Positions 36,966-51,477 are shown, numbered from the stretch's first letter. The stretch: 64,000 bases of DNA from Dolomedes plantarius (GCA_907164885.2 OU015501.1:20796631-20860630); one strand, 5' to 3'. Notes: generated by a model not told the origin, from the letters alone. Numbers and translations: made by a program.

Positions 36966-39235
36966 TGTTGAACCGAACTCCGAAATCGGACAATGTCCGA
37001 AAAAAATGTTCACAATCGCGAATGGATTACTGACAAATGTGCCAATGATAAATGCGACAAATGAGTCGGAAATGTGACATTATTTTGGACTTTGTGCACT
37101 TGAATTTGATGAGTTCGCGATTGGGCAAATTAGTAGTGAGCCAAGTCCGATTTCACACTTGGAGGATGGGCGAAAACGGAGGTAGATGTAAGTGCTACTG
37201 TTCACGATGTCATTTGTTGATGACGGTGTTAAATCGACCACGACTACGTGTGCACTTGAAATGAGAGGTAAATTTCTCGAATCTTTGGGTAGTTTTTAGA
37301 AAGTTCGGGCGACAACAGTTGTGTTTTCACGCTCGAAAAATATGAAAAGTTGATTGCGGAAGTGAAAAGCACTGTGGAGAAAAGAAAAAGAAAACAAGCA
37401 GATCTTCACCTCTAAGGACTACAGAAAACTAAAAAGGTATGAGGTAGTAGCTATTTGTGGTATCGAAAAATTAATTAAAAAAATGACAGATGATGACCGA
37501 ACCATAAATTATATTTGTCGTACTGACGAAATTTTTGAAGTTATTCATAAAGCTCATATGGATTTCGGTGACAAAAAAATAAAATGTATGGAAAAGAACT
37601 ACAACAGAAATACTGTAATGTGCCTCGAAAAGTGATCAGGCTGTACCTTTCTTTCTGTGAATAGTGTCACTTGAGAAAAGGGTAAAAACAAGGGAGTCGT
37701 TGTTAAACCAATACTTACTAACGCATTCCGAAAACAAGGACAGGTTGACCTGATTGACATGCATTCAGAACCCGATCGCGATTATAAATTCATTTTGACC
37801 ATCAAGATCATCTTACCGAATTCCTTTTTTTACGCCCACTGAAAACGAAAACAGCTGAAGAGGTTTCTTATAATTTAATGGATTTTTTTGTATCATAGGG
37901 GCTCCCCTCTATTTTTCAGTCCGATAATGGACGTGAGTTCTCGAATAAAATCATAAAAGAGCAAGCATATATGTTTGGAGTAAAATTTGTTCATGGAAAA
38001 CCCAGACACTCTCAAAGTCAAGGCTCCTTCGAACGTGCAAACCAAGATGTTCGTGATATGTTGGTGACGGGGATGGCAGACAAGTCAGTAGGCAGTAGGC
38101 TTACGAATCGTTTAAATGAAAAAAAATCGTACCTACCATCGTGGAATCACCTGACGCCCATATGAAGCTCTGTTTGGTGTTCCACTTACTAATGGACTGC
38201 CCCAGGAATTGTGTTGTTCAACGGAACTTGAGACTGAAGAACAACTTGAAGAGGTTTTGGCCAACATTCCTGAAAATAAACATGAAACTGATTATCAGAT
38301 TCCGAAAACTCTGATGTGTCCATCTTTGAAAAAAGGAAGAGGTTAATTGAAGAGAAACGAGCCGATTGTGGGAAAAAAAAAAGGAAAAGCAAGTGGACGA
38401 AATGCTAAGAGGCAGTGATGCTAAATTTACTCCCATGAGCGTCGGTCAGAACGTTGTGTTACAGATTCCAGAACTCGACAGAGGAAGAGCTGCGCCCAGA
38501 AATATCATAGCTGTGATAATGGAAGTGAACGATGATGGGCTATACAAACTCGGTACGAAAACCGGAATATTGGAGAAATTATATTCCAGAAATGAATTCC
38601 AACTGACTGAAGACAACTTCATATCTGAAAAAGACGTTCCAAGCTTCGTACGATCACTTCGAACCACAACCACAGTTGCCCTGGAATCAGGAAGCTCACA
38701 AGGTTTCGTTCACTGCAATTGTAAAAAGCAAAAGATGCAAGTGCCTATCAACTGGCATCAAATGTAACTCAAAGTGCCATAACAGTTCTGCCTGCAAGAA
38801 TAAGTAACAGTGCATTTTTCATAATTTTTCCATCATTTATTATTTTACTATGTTTTCCTTTTTTCACTATGGACATAATTTTTTAACTGTGAGGTTTTTA
38901 AAATAATCAAAACATATCGTTAAAATTATCTTTTAACTCATTTCATTCATTTTATTTAAGTCAATAATTAGAGTTAAAAATTATTGTTTTCTGATTTTGA
39001 TCATTCTTCAACTGCCCATTCGCAAAGTGAGCAATTTAGAATGCTCAAAGTGCGAAATGAAATTAAGTTTCGTACTCTGGGCACTTCTGATTTGTCCATG
39101 CACGAAATGAACATTTGTAAATGACCCGAGTCCGAAATAATGTAACATTTCGGACTTTGCCCATTTGTCTGTGATCCATTCGCGTTGTGAGCATTTTTTT
39201 CGGGCATTGTCCGATTTCGGAGTTGGGTTCCAACA
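36966..39235 (+). mobile_element. Ginger-type DNA transposon
   Basis: The ends are TGTTGAACCGAACTCCGAAA (left) and its inverted counterpart (right). They match over the first 80 bases or so with few differences, and weaker similarity continues deeper. TGTTG fits the TGTNR start of Ginger elements. The flanks are TATA on both sides, compatible with the family's 4-bp duplication, although the TA-repeat setting makes this uncertain. The subterminal zones are full of repeated short words (AATG, CGGAC, TCCGAAAT), probable transposase binding sites. The 2,270-bp element encodes a retroviral-type integrase and no reverse transcriptase. That combination is what separates Ginger from LTR elements. Confidence 0.85.
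37261..38767 (+). pseudogene. Ginger integrase-like transposase pseudogene (KRBA2-like)
   Basis: The ATG at 37261 starts a protein of about 500 residues broken by at least four frameshifts or stops. Recognisable parts in order are: a basic N-terminus (EKYEKLIAEVKSTVEKRKRK), a zinc-binding-like segment with EVIHKAHMDFG (about 37538), and the integrase core. The first catalytic aspartate lies in GQVDLIDMHSEPDRDYKFIL (about 37740). The second is in FQSDNGREFSN (about 37915) and the glutamate in SQGSFERANQDV (about 38020). The last two fall in one frame with 35 residues between, the retroviral D35E spacing. The C-terminal 133-residue frame (38366-38767) reads as the chromo/SH3-like tail. The vertebrate gene KRBA2 derives from this transposase class. 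Confidence 0.82.
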
Positions 39236-41856
<2,621 letters not shown>

Positions 41857-42378
41857 TTAATATATATATATATATATATACAGTAACCACCGCTTATAGT
41901 GATCAGTGGTTATAAGAATCAACCGTTTATAAGAATCAATATCAAGAAAACAAAAACAAATGTATTATTTCCATGTTAAAATTTTCGCTTTAAAGAATCA
42001 ATCCACCGGTTTTAAGAATCAGTTTACACTCTTTGCTTTCCTTTCATTTTTCCAAAAAAAGCCACTTAAACCCTCAAAGGGCACGAAGTTCTTTCTTCTT
42101 TTTTTAAAGAAAGATTGATAAGATGGGATGGAATATAGTCATAAAATTCATCCCTTTCTTTGTTAGACATAATATAATAGTTTCCCCTTAAACGCTTTAG
42201 CACAACACTGTCCTATTATCTTGACCCAGGGGTATCTTTACCCGTCAGGGTCCGATTTCACTTTTCTCCACTGACAAAGACAGAGACTCATTTTTCCCCA
42301 CCTCCCACATACTGGTTGTGGATTCCTGGACCCTGAAACACATAAATCTTCGGCGAAGTGTCCACTATCACTTAGGCA

Positions 42379-42540
42379 AACGTGGCATTAGTAGATTCAG
42401 CACGTTATCAAACCGCGAAACGTTAGCTAGAAGATGAATCTTCGTCTGAGACTATTAGTATTGAAGAGGTATAAACAGCTCCTGAAAACTTCATTACGTC
42501 AAACTACCATAGAAAACTTTTTCTTGCTCCCTTTCTGTAG
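42379..42540 (+). pseudogene. Tigger/pogo transposase C-terminal relic (outer element)
   Basis: One frame reads VALVDSARYQTAKR, stop, LEDESSSETISIEEV, stop, TAPENFITSNYHRKLFL and then a terminal stop. The acidic stretch followed by this type of tail resembles the C-terminus of Tigger/CENP-B-like transposases. The DNA-binding and DDE domains are gone. The orientation is opposite to the transposase of the inner element. Confidence 0.45.
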
Positions 42541-42611
42541 TTGAAATGTTAAAAACTGTTAAGCAGGTATGTTGTAACAAATATTGAATTTTTTTCTTCC
42601 CTTACTATATA

Positions 42612-44857
42612 CAGTTGGTTCTCTGTTTAACGACTTTCAAGGGACCATGAAAAAATCGTCCTTAAGTAGAGATCGTCCTTAAACAGAATTGTGAAAAAAT
42701 AACATTTTTCCTTCACACTTTACAGGCTTAGGACTGTTAATATATTTCTTAATATATTGGCGTGTTTAAAAATGTTATTTTTATTATCATTATTTTATTC
42801 ACACAAAGTTATTTTAAATACATTGAAAAAAAAGAGTACAAACAATACAATAAATTACGTTTTAAAAAATTCAAAAAGTGTTGATTGCTTTCATTCGCTT
42901 TGTTTTCGTTATTCCAGATTTTTCTAAAATGTTAAATGAGTCACCTTCCATTTTCGATGTAATATAGCGTCGGAGAACATCTAGAGCAGAACATTGCATC
43001 TGTGTAGACGGTGGCAGTGTCTCGTTTTCCGTGTCTTCAAACTCACCTTCTTCGTCTGACACTGTGTTTTCGTTTACAATATCTCATAAATTTGTTTCTA
43101 CATTCTGAAATCTTGGTTAAAACATATTTATCACAATTGTAGAAATCTGAATTGAAACATCTCATCTTCAACAAGACTTCTCCATTCTTCAGGGGTAATG
43201 TCATCTTCGTTGATTTCTACATCCGTACTTTGCAGTTCCACTACAAAGTTCTTTGTGAATTCCAGCAACGAGAAAGCCAGTTTTTATTGTGAATGAAGAA
43301 ACTCTTTCCATGTTGATGTTATCATGTGCATTGCTTCAAGATTGTAAATTTTCTAATTTTTTATACTGGCAGCAGATGTGTTTATTAATTTCCAAATTAA
43401 AGGACTTTCTGTAGTATGTTTTCACACTGTGAATGAATACCCAGGTTAATGGTTGCAACTTTCTAGGGCAATTAGCTGGTAGAAATGGATAGTCAAATTT
43501 GTAAGTCCAGGGATTTTGGAGTATGTGCAGTGCAGCGGTCGATTAAAAGTAAAACTTTTCTCTTTTCTCGATGACATTTTTGCATCAAATTCTTTCATCC
43601 AGTCCATAAAAATTTGTGATGCCATCACGCTTTATTGTTATTGCGGTACTCACAAGGTTTCTGGTGATATTCTTAAAACACCTGGTTGCTTTGATTTGCC
43701 TATAACTAGTGGTGGAAATTTCTCAGATCCATCCGAATTAGTGCACAAGGTAAAACAGTCAATCGTTCCTGGTTTTCCACCAAAACACTTTCGCCCATAT
43801 ACGTTAAGGTTTTATTAGGCAATATTGTAGAATAGGCCGTCTACATCTGCATTGAATATTCTGTTCTTCTCATCATATCCATCTAATTTCCCCTTCCAGC
43901 ACTATTTTCCATCATCCACTATTTTTCATCTATGGAGCCACTTTCGCCAGATATGCTTTAAATACAAGCCCGATCTTTCTTTGAACTTTGTTAGCAACCA
44001 GCCGAGCCTGAAACTTTTGCATTCCCACCTTTTCTGCCAGAATAATAGCATTTTCTTTAAATATCACTCCGGAAATGGAACGTTGGATGCTCTTGCTGAT
44101 GAAAACCATTGCAGAACTGCCTTCTCAAACTCTTCTGATCGGCCACATATAAATTTTCTGCCGTTTGGATTTGGATCCCAAACCAAAATTTTTGTGCTGC
44201 TTCAAGAATTTCTCTTTGCTTGCTAAAATGCCTTTGAGAGTAGACTCGGGTAGCTGAAAATTGTCTTGCTATATGGACATTTGTTATTCCAACACTTCTT
44301 CCCAGTTTTCAATAATTTTCACTTTTTCGTGTGGCGTAAGAGGCTTTCGCATGATGCCATTCTGCTCTGCTCACCTCGTATTCGTACTGGAATGAGCTCC
44401 TACACACAACCATGAAATTCTCTAAACATGAACACGTGCTTCCCAGAAGGAGTGAGAGAGGGGGGCTTTGGACAGATTCGTAAATCACATGACAACATAG
44501 TAGGTCCAATAGAGTGATTCCACAACCGCACTAAGAAATTCAATCCACCAGGGAAGAATATTCGATCTTTCGAGAAACAGAATCCCTCCCCCGGTTTTCC
44601 CACGCAACAAGTCTATGATTGCAACAAACCATAAGAAAATTCCGGGTCTGTTATTGAAACCAATTCCCCCCACAGAAAGTAACCCTCCTGTAGATAAAAT
44701 TTGAAGAAAAGTTTATCCTGTAAGAAAAAATCGTCGTAATAGAAACAAAATCGTCTTAAAATAGAATTTTTTTACTTCGGAGGGACCGGGACCGGGAAAG
44801 TATCGTCTTAAATAGAGATTGTCGTTAAGTAGAGCTCGTTAAACAGAGAACCAACTG
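42612..44857 (-). mobile_element. Inner Tigger/pogo-type element
   Basis: The ends CAGTTGGTTCTCTGTTTAAC (left) and the inverted match at 44838-44857 are exact over about 24 bases. The left flank is TA. The right flank reads TG, so one copy of the TA target has mutated. GTCCTTAAgTAGAGAtcGTC-type subterminal words occur near both ends. The length of 2,246 bp suits a full-length Tigger. It carries a broken transposase on the minus strand. Confidence 0.82.
42871..44352 (-). pseudogene. Tigger transposase pseudogene (CENP-B-like, DDE_1)
   Basis: The start at 44352 gives RKPLTPHEKVKIIENWEE, the beginning of the helix-turn-helix region. PESTLKGILASKEKFLKQH and FGLGSKSKRQK then follow in other frames. 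The first catalytic aspartate is in FNADVDGLFYNI (about 43850), preceded by a CENP-B-type second helix-turn-helix. A clean segment reads ASQIFMDWMKEFDAKMSSRK (about 43625). The second aspartate lies in VLLLIDRCTAHTP (about 43555), one frame off. The third-aspartate region (NCPRKLQPLTW) is corrupted. The tail ends DVLRRYITSKMEGDSFN at 42871-43062. Multiple frameshifts make it dead. Confidence 0.82.
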
Positions 44858-45093
44858 TGATAAGCAGTGTATCTACTTACAGGTCTAGAAATTACGTTGT
44901 TATTATTCAAATTATAGAAAATAATTTTAATAAAAGATAATTCACGTAAATAAAGAGTATTTTATGGTAAAATTTATGATGTATATGTAGGTGTGTTGTG
45001 TCTGTCCAAAACCCTAAATTTCGGCTATAAGATCAACCGCTTAGAAAAATCAAAAACAGTAATAACAAACGTGATTCTTTAAAGCGGAAATCA

Positions 45094-45096
<3 letters not shown>

Positions 45097-45133
<37 letters not shown>

Positions 45134-45211
45134 TATATATATGTATATATTTATATATATTTGTATATATATATGTAAATATATATGTGTATATATATAT
45201 GTATATATATA
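45097..45211. repeat. (TA)n microsatellite with TGTA variants
   Basis: A TA tract with TATATG/TATATT interruptions, bridging the outer Tigger and the Tc1 element. Both elements end in this tract at a TA. Confidence 0.93.
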
Positions 45212-46625
45212 CACTCATGGACAAAAAAATTAGCGCACCAAGAAGGAGTCGTCAAAATGAAACGAAATTTTACGTACGTAATGACTACTTTGATATAAGT
45301 AAATGATAAGAAAATCAAAGAAAAAGGATAATTTATTTCAGAGAAAAAGGCAAAAGAACGGAGGAGTTAATACTCCGTTGGACCCCCTCTAGCGCGAATG
45401 CACGATGCTATACGATCGGGCATTGAGTCATACAAGTTCTGTATGATGTCTTGAGACATTTCGTTCCATATTTGCTGTAACCTTGCCTCTAATTCGTTCA
45501 AACTCATGGGATGCCCAACTCGTCGTCCCAAATGATCCCAGATATGCTCGATTGGAGACAAATCTGGGGATCGGGAAGGGCAAGAAAGGATAGTAACAGT
45601 GCGGAGACAGTCTTGTGACACCCTTGCCGTATGAGGCCGAGCATTGTCTTATTGAAAAATGGCTCCTGGGAGCCGTTGCATGAGTGGCAACACATGTGGT
45701 TGCAGGATTTCATGAACATACCGCTGGGCTGTCATGGTGCCACGGAACAATACTAAGGGTGACCGTGTATTGTAGGCAATGGCACCCCATACCATCACAT
45801 CAGCTGTGGGAGCGATGTGTCGCTGTACAGCAAAGGCAGGATTGAAGCGTTCACCACGGGCTCTCCACACACGAACACGATTGTCATCACTGCCGAGATT
45901 GAATCTGGATTCGTCGCTAAACACGACCTGGTTCCATTCCGCTGCAGTCCAGTTTCCTCGTGCGCGGCAAAACTCCAAACGGAGGCGTCGATTGGGTGGG
46001 CGTCAAGGGCAGCACACGTAATGGGCGGCGCGATACCAACTTTCCTTCTGCCAGTCGCCTTCGTATGGTTCGAGAAGACACAGAGGCCCCTAGTGAAGGT
46101 GCTATCTGTGCCTGGATGGCGACAGATGAAGCAGTTGGCTGTACGCGTGCATTTCTTACGATGTGGCGGTCTTCTCGACGACTGGTCTGTCGAGGGCGTC
46201 CTGAGCCTGGTCTTCGTGTACATGACATCTCTCGGGTCCACTGGTCCCAACACCTCCTCACAACACAATCAGAGCGGCCTAATTGACGAGCTACTCGCCT
46301 AGCTAACCACCCAGCTTCCATCATCCCGACGATTATCCCCCTCTCAAACTTCGACAACTGGTTATATTGTCTTCGAAAACGGCGTAATGGCATGTCTATC
46401 TCAGCTCTTTCTTTGTAAATGATTCAGCACACTCAAACAAGCTTTGGTTACCTGTTTTACACTCCACAGAGTACGATGTTCAACGCCCTCTACCGGCTAT
46501 ACGTAATGCGCAATCACGCTGCATTTCAAATCATTTGCATATCTCCCCGACATGTACCTTCATTGCAAGTTTCGTTACGATCCCGCAATTATTTCTTGGT
46601 GCGCTAATTTTTTTGTCCATGAGTG
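45212..46625 (-). mobile_element. Tc1-family element (Tcb-like), nearly intact
   Basis: The ends CACTCATGGACAAAAAAATT and the inverted copy at 46606-46625 are identical over about 34 bases (to ...AGCGCACCAAGAA, allowing the last base or two). Both are flanked by TA (45210-45211 and 46626-46627). The 1,414-bp length is standard for Tc1. The transposase gene on the minus strand needs only one frameshift and one stop codon to be explained, so this is among the youngest insertions in the window. Confidence 0.93.
45367..46393 (-). pseudogene. Tc1/Tcb-like transposase with one frameshift and one stop
   Basis: The start at 46393 (MPLRRFRRQYNQLSKFERG) leads into two helix-turn-helix units (ARRVARQLGRSDCVVRRCWD and SSVAIQAQI...SSRTIRRRLAEG), separated by the GRPR-type hook PGSGRPRQTS. 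The DDE core has its first aspartate in VVFSDESRFN, the second in DNARPHTARVSQD and the glutamate in SPDLSPIEHIWDHLGRR. The protein ends RARGGPTEY at 45367, about 342 residues, the usual length. A frameshift lies near 45985 between VLPLTP and RRLRLEFC. A TAA at about 45650 replaces the residue just before DNARPH. The long open frames on the plus strand here are shadows. Confidence 0.92.
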
Positions 46626-46645
46626 TATGTATATGTATATATGTG

Positions 46646-46689
<44 letters not shown>

Positions 46690-46696
46690 GAGAGAG
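46626..46696. repeat. (TG)(TA)n(GA)n compound microsatellite
   Basis: TGTATGTATATG, then TA units, then GAGAGAGAGA. It is the right edge of the transposon chain. Confidence 0.92.
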
Positions 46697-48133
46697 AGAG
46701 ATACTTGAACGTGTCTTTATTTACTCAAACTGTAAGAAATTACTTGAATGGTCCTACAAAATCGCTTCCAACTCTCCTATGGGCAGAAATATGCTTGCGT
46801 AATAACTTTATCCCCAAAAATTAGACTATAAGAACTGAAAATTAAAAGCAACATAAAACATAACTTTCCTTCCACTCAAACAAGAATTTGAAAGCAAAAT
46901 ATTTTGCCCTAATCATATTTTGCATTAAATTTTGGATTTTAGTGCTGTATATTAAGATCAGTGAGGAGTTATCAAACTGGATTCTTTTACGGTATTTAAA
47001 TACTATCATCGTTAAATTTTAGTATCTAATTTTACGCAATTTACTCATCATAATTGAAGTAATTTTCAGTATGTTCTAAAACATGCATTAGCTAGATGAA
47101 ATAGGTTTGAAAAAAAAGTTTTTATGATTTTCTTTTACCGATATTAAAGAAAATTTAAAGGCTCGTTATTTATGAGAGTTCTTAAATGTTATTTAAAGGA
47201 ATTTTTTTTGTTTTCATTCTCTAACAATACTATTACATTTCAAACTTAATCGCTGAAATGATTTTTATTATTATTTACTTTGGTTTCATTTACTGGATAT
47301 ATTCAGCTCATAAATGTAGTGATTAGTGGTTAATTTGCATAGTCATTTAAATATTTAGTAAACGTTAAATCTCATCAAATCCATAATTTTTTATTTCTTT
47401 CCTATCGAAAGGTTTTATCTTGTTATGATTATGAGGAAAAAATGTTATTCATAAAAAAGAATCTTAATATTATTACTGTTAATAAAATTATCTTCAATGA
47501 TATCGCAAATTTTTATACCACATAAAGTGAGTTACAGAAGTTCCTAATGTGATGTAAAATTTATGATAAAATATTCTAATTTCTAAATATGATTATTTAA
47601 GATATAGCAAAATCTATATTACATATACTTTTCAAAACTTAACATAGTATACATTTATAAGATTTAATTAGCAGTCACTAGAAATAATTCATAGACTTCG
47701 TTTTACTAATTTATTTTACAGCAATTTATATTTCAGCCTTATTATACCGATCTTGATGAACTGAAATGAATACATGATTCTTCAAACTGTAAAAATAATA
47801 ATTCAATAAACGAATAGTTTAAGATTACTTTGCATGATATTTAACTTGGCCCTAAGCAGATCATAACGATATTTTTTCATCTTATATCAGTGTACACATT
47901 AATATTTTATTACAAGTCTGGTGTTACATTGTTAAAAGTCTAGTAATCTGCGTATATGAAATAAAGTAAAATAAATTATCTTAAAACATTTATTAAACAA
48001 ACTGCCAGAATATTTTCTTGCAATTTAAATTTAGATCATAAAATGATATGCAAATTTAATATGGATTTTGAGGAACTTATCATTCATCTGGTATTTTATG
48101 TTCCCTGGGTGATTTGACCTTTAGAATTTAATT
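46697..48133. other. AT-rich non-coding DNA
   Basis: No gene or mobile element recognised. Confidence 0.6.
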
Positions 48134-48141
48134 GCTTAGAT

Positions 48142-48456
48142 CAAGGTTTCCCAAACAATGTTCCGGGAACACTGGTGTTCCCCGGAAAGTTAATAGGTGT
48201 TAAGCGAAAACCTGGAATTGTTTTATATCCTGTAACGGCTACAAGAAATTCAAGCATGTTTGACGGATAAATGCTCTAAAATGTCTAAAAAATTAAGTTT
48301 TCATGCATAATTACTAAATACTAAATATTTTTTCTCGTTTTTAAAAAATGTTATTCTTTGTGTATTATTACATACCCTACAAAATAAACAAGGTGTCCCG
48401 GTAAAATTTCAGGATTTACGAAGTGTTCCATCTCAGGAAAAGTTTGGGAAACCCTG
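48142..48456. mobile_element. hAT-type MITE
   Basis: The left end CAAGGTTTCCCAAAC and the right end GTTTGGGAAACCCTG are inverted with one mismatch. The flanking 8-mers GCTTAGAT (48134-48141) and GCCTAAAT (48457-48464) match at six of eight positions. Subterminal TTCCGGGAACAC / GTGTTCC words support the hAT reading. The length is 315 bp with no coding capacity. Confidence 0.75.
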
Positions 48457-48968
48457 GCCTAAATCATAAGGAAAAACAAGTTATGCGAAAACTTTCAATT
48501 AAAATTTTTAATTATTTCATACAACTTAAGTTGTCAATTCGATTGTTAAAGAACAAAAACAATCTTTCAAATCTTAGCCAAAAAACAGTAAATACTAGTT
48601 ACTGCTCCTGTGCTGTAATTCATATACCTGCGTTTATATAAAGGATAGTCCCCTCCACAGAATGTCGCGTTATGAACCCTGGCCGCAAATAGTTTTATCT
48701 ATCTTCAAATTCGAACTTTAACGAGACGCAATAATGTAAGTTGAATCGGAATTATATGAACGAAAAAAGAAAGTATAAAAATCCAATTATAGCGATAATT
48801 CTCTTAATGTGGCGCGATGCTTGAACAAGAACAAAACCATTCTTACTTTCTACTTAAAGAATTAAAGAAATTCAGCTAAAAATTTTGTTACCTGGTATTC
48901 CAAGAAAATGCATTTACTTAAGCATCTATAGGGTCTCTAACTACTGACCACGGTTAAAAATAAATACT

Positions 48969-49455
48969 TTAATCCTTAAATGGTAATATCCGTCTCTCGG
49001 ACGGGTAGAGTTGATACTTTTCCCGCTAAGGTGTGTAATTATCGATTTCAAACCTTCATGTTCGAGCTATGATTCAGTTATTCCATCACCTTGGTTGTGT
49101 TTGTTTGAGTTTTGTTTAGTTTATCGCCGTACATATATCATTCCAAGAAAACTCACTCCGTTTTAGAGACGGATATTACTTCAAAGGTACGTATTTCGTC
49201 CGTCTATCACACGACTAAAAAATTATAATGAAAACTGTTCGTCCAGAAGGTGACCAGGAAGCAAGTGTAAGCAAGCAATCCTTAAAAAGTGACAAGTTGG
49301 AGAAGAGAAAAAACTGTAGGTACTGTCCTTACACAAAAAATGGAATGACGAGCTACAAGTGTGTGAAGTGTGATACACCTAATTGCTTGGTGTGTTCAAA
49401 AAATGTATGTGATATTTGTGTACAAAATTTGTAAAAATTTTATGATGAAAGTCTA
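48969..49455 (+). mobile_element. piggyBac fragment
   Basis: TTAA at 48969 is followed by TCCTTAAATGGTAATATCCGTCTC, a likely left end. An inverted internal copy of GTAATATCCGTCTC lies at about 49165-49180. The segment runs into a short piggyBac C-terminal open frame (49228-49434). The true right end is not seen, because the next sequence is the left end of another TTAA-type element at 49456. This looks like an internally deleted piggyBac whose 3' end was cut off or displaced by that insertion. Confidence 0.5.
49228..49434 (+). CDS. piggyBac transposase C-terminal cysteine-rich domain, orphan ORF
   Basis: This is a complete 68-residue open frame. After a polar N-terminus (SVSKQSLKSDKLEKRK) it has the cross-brace zinc-finger pattern seen at the C-terminus of piggyBac transposases: CRYC, then YKCVKC, NCLVC and CDIC, i.e. 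repeated C-x2-C pairs. In an intact transposase this domain binds the transposon end. The catalytic DDD core is absent, so it is a fragment, with its own ATG possibly by chance. No stop or frameshift interrupts it. Expression is unknown. Confidence 0.55.
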   Translation: MKTVRPEGDQEASVSKQSLKSDKLEKRKNCRYCPYTKNGMTSYKCVKCDTPNCLVCSKNVCDICVQNL

Positions 49456-49545
49456 TTTTAACCTTTAGGTTACGGGACCCATATTTCCAATTTCCTTTTT
49501 AGAGCGGTAAATGTCATACCCCCTTTGTTAGAACGGCCCTGAAGG

Positions 49546-49891
<346 letters not shown>

Positions 49892-50466
49892 ATATCTATA
49901 TATATATACATATATTCATTCTTGGGCCCGTATTCTTGGGATACATGCTATCCCACCCCTTAAGGAAAAGGTTAATCATGTTTATATTGTCACTAGTTTA
50001 CTCTTTGTTTCTAATCTCTTAGTAATAATTTAATTTTTTTTGTAGATCTTGATGTAATAATCCCGATGATGTAACAATCCCGATAAATACATTTGAATAA
50101 ATAAAATGTTTATCTTTGTCCTACAGACCTAGTTGCAAAAATGTATTTCTAAAATGTCTCAGTAGAGGTGACCACGTTACGGGACATAAATAACGATCTA
50201 AAGTTAACGATCTGAAGCACTGGTTGGAGAACCCAAGGAGTGGTCTGCGAAGTCATCAGCGATATTTATAAAAAAAGAAAAATTGGTTTCATTTTTTCGA
50301 AACTACTGCGAATTTAACAATTTTATAATATTGGGTACAAAAAAATGTTCTTGTTCCGAACATTTTATTCAAATTCTAAAATTTCTTTCATTTTTTCCAT
50401 TTCCTGACGTTTCAAGTACACAATAAAATCCCTGTTCTGTTTAAAAATCCCTAATGTATTTTCTGT

Positions 50467-50504
50467 GATGCGGAGTCGCAGCATCCCACCGATTTTCCAG
50501 CTAG
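50467..50504 (+). repeat. Candidate isolated Helitron 3' end
   Basis: GATGCGGAGTCGCAGCATC can form a hairpin (TGCG gagt CGCA core). It is followed by CCCACCGATTTTCCAG and CTAG|T, the same TTTTCmG-CTAG ending as Helitron family 1. The matching TC 5' end could not be fixed; the TCTATATATATA near 49893 is a candidate. Confidence 0.4.
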
Positions 50505-51445
50505 TACAGTAAGTGCGTGATAAAAAATCATTAATTTTTAAGTTTTCCTAGACTTTTATATTTGCTATTAAGTTTACTTTTACGTTAAACTTGTTAATGT
50601 TACTAAGTTTATTTGCAGTTTTTGACCTCCTAAAAAGTTGACTGCGAGATGGTCCCCAAAGAAATTTTTTTTCGACAAGTGGTCCCGATCAACAAAAGTT
50701 TAAGAAAAACTAATCTAAGGAGATTGCGCTTTCTATTACAAGGATATCTATATATATAAAACAGTTCCGTAACTGACTGACTCACTGACATAGAACGCAC
50801 AGACCAAACCGCTGGACCTAAAGGGCTGAAATTTTGCATGGCGATTCTCCTTATAGTGTAGGGGTGCACTAAGAAACATTTAAAAAAAAATTCTTCTTAG
50901 ATTTTTTTAAATTGAATTTTTAAGCTGTTTTAGTAACTTTTTTTAAGCTTGCAATTAAAATAATAAATAGAGGCTTATAAAATTTATATCACGAGATATA
51001 AATTGAAAGATCATAAAAAATCCTTTAAAATGAGATCTTTTTCGAATCTTTACCTCCATTTTCTGATTTTTTGTGAATTTTTAAAGATTAATTTTAGAAT
51101 TTCATTTATTAAATACTGATCACGTGATTTCCTTTTCTGGTACTTTAAATAAATTTATCGTCACGTGCATAACAACTAAATAGACAATTTTTTTTCTTCT
51201 TGTAAATGCGGCAGACGATTGGACATTATCCAAAAAAATATCAAAATACAATAAAAGATATTATGTTCCTCAAACTGTACTATATTAACTGTACTATATT
51301 CTTTAGTATGTCCTATTACATTTAATTTGAATATTTCTTCTACATTATTTTGTCTATAAAAATATCCCTTACGATTTTTTTATAAATATATATATATATT
51401 TTTTTTTACATCAATTGTATACATTGATCGTCGTATTTATTATAA

Positions 51446-51477
<32 letters not shown>

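Larger units (their letters stand above)
41881..45096 (+). mobile_element. Tigger/pogo-type element interrupted by a second Tigger
   Basis: The left end is CAGTAACCACCGCTTATAGT, and the inverted right end reads CAGTGATTTCCGCTTTAAAG. Both ends sit next to TA, as expected of pogo/Tigger. AAGAATC-type subterminal words recur on both sides (for example TTATAAGAATCAACCG on the left). Only the last part of a transposase remains on the left of the inner insertion (42612-44857). Without the insertion the element would be just under 1 kb. Confidence 0.72.

Noticed and set aside
37052..37264. 70-residue frame at the start of the Ginger element
   Set aside because: It lies in the inverted terminal and subterminal region with repeated short words. 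The transposase starts at 37261 in another frame.
43516..44226. Plus-strand frames of 100 and 124 residues
   Set aside because: They are antisense to the Tigger transposase read on the minus strand.
45779..46302. Long plus-strand frames (80, 161 and 108 residues)
   Set aside because: They are antisense shadows of the Tc1 transposase on the minus strand, which has clear HTH and DDE motifs.
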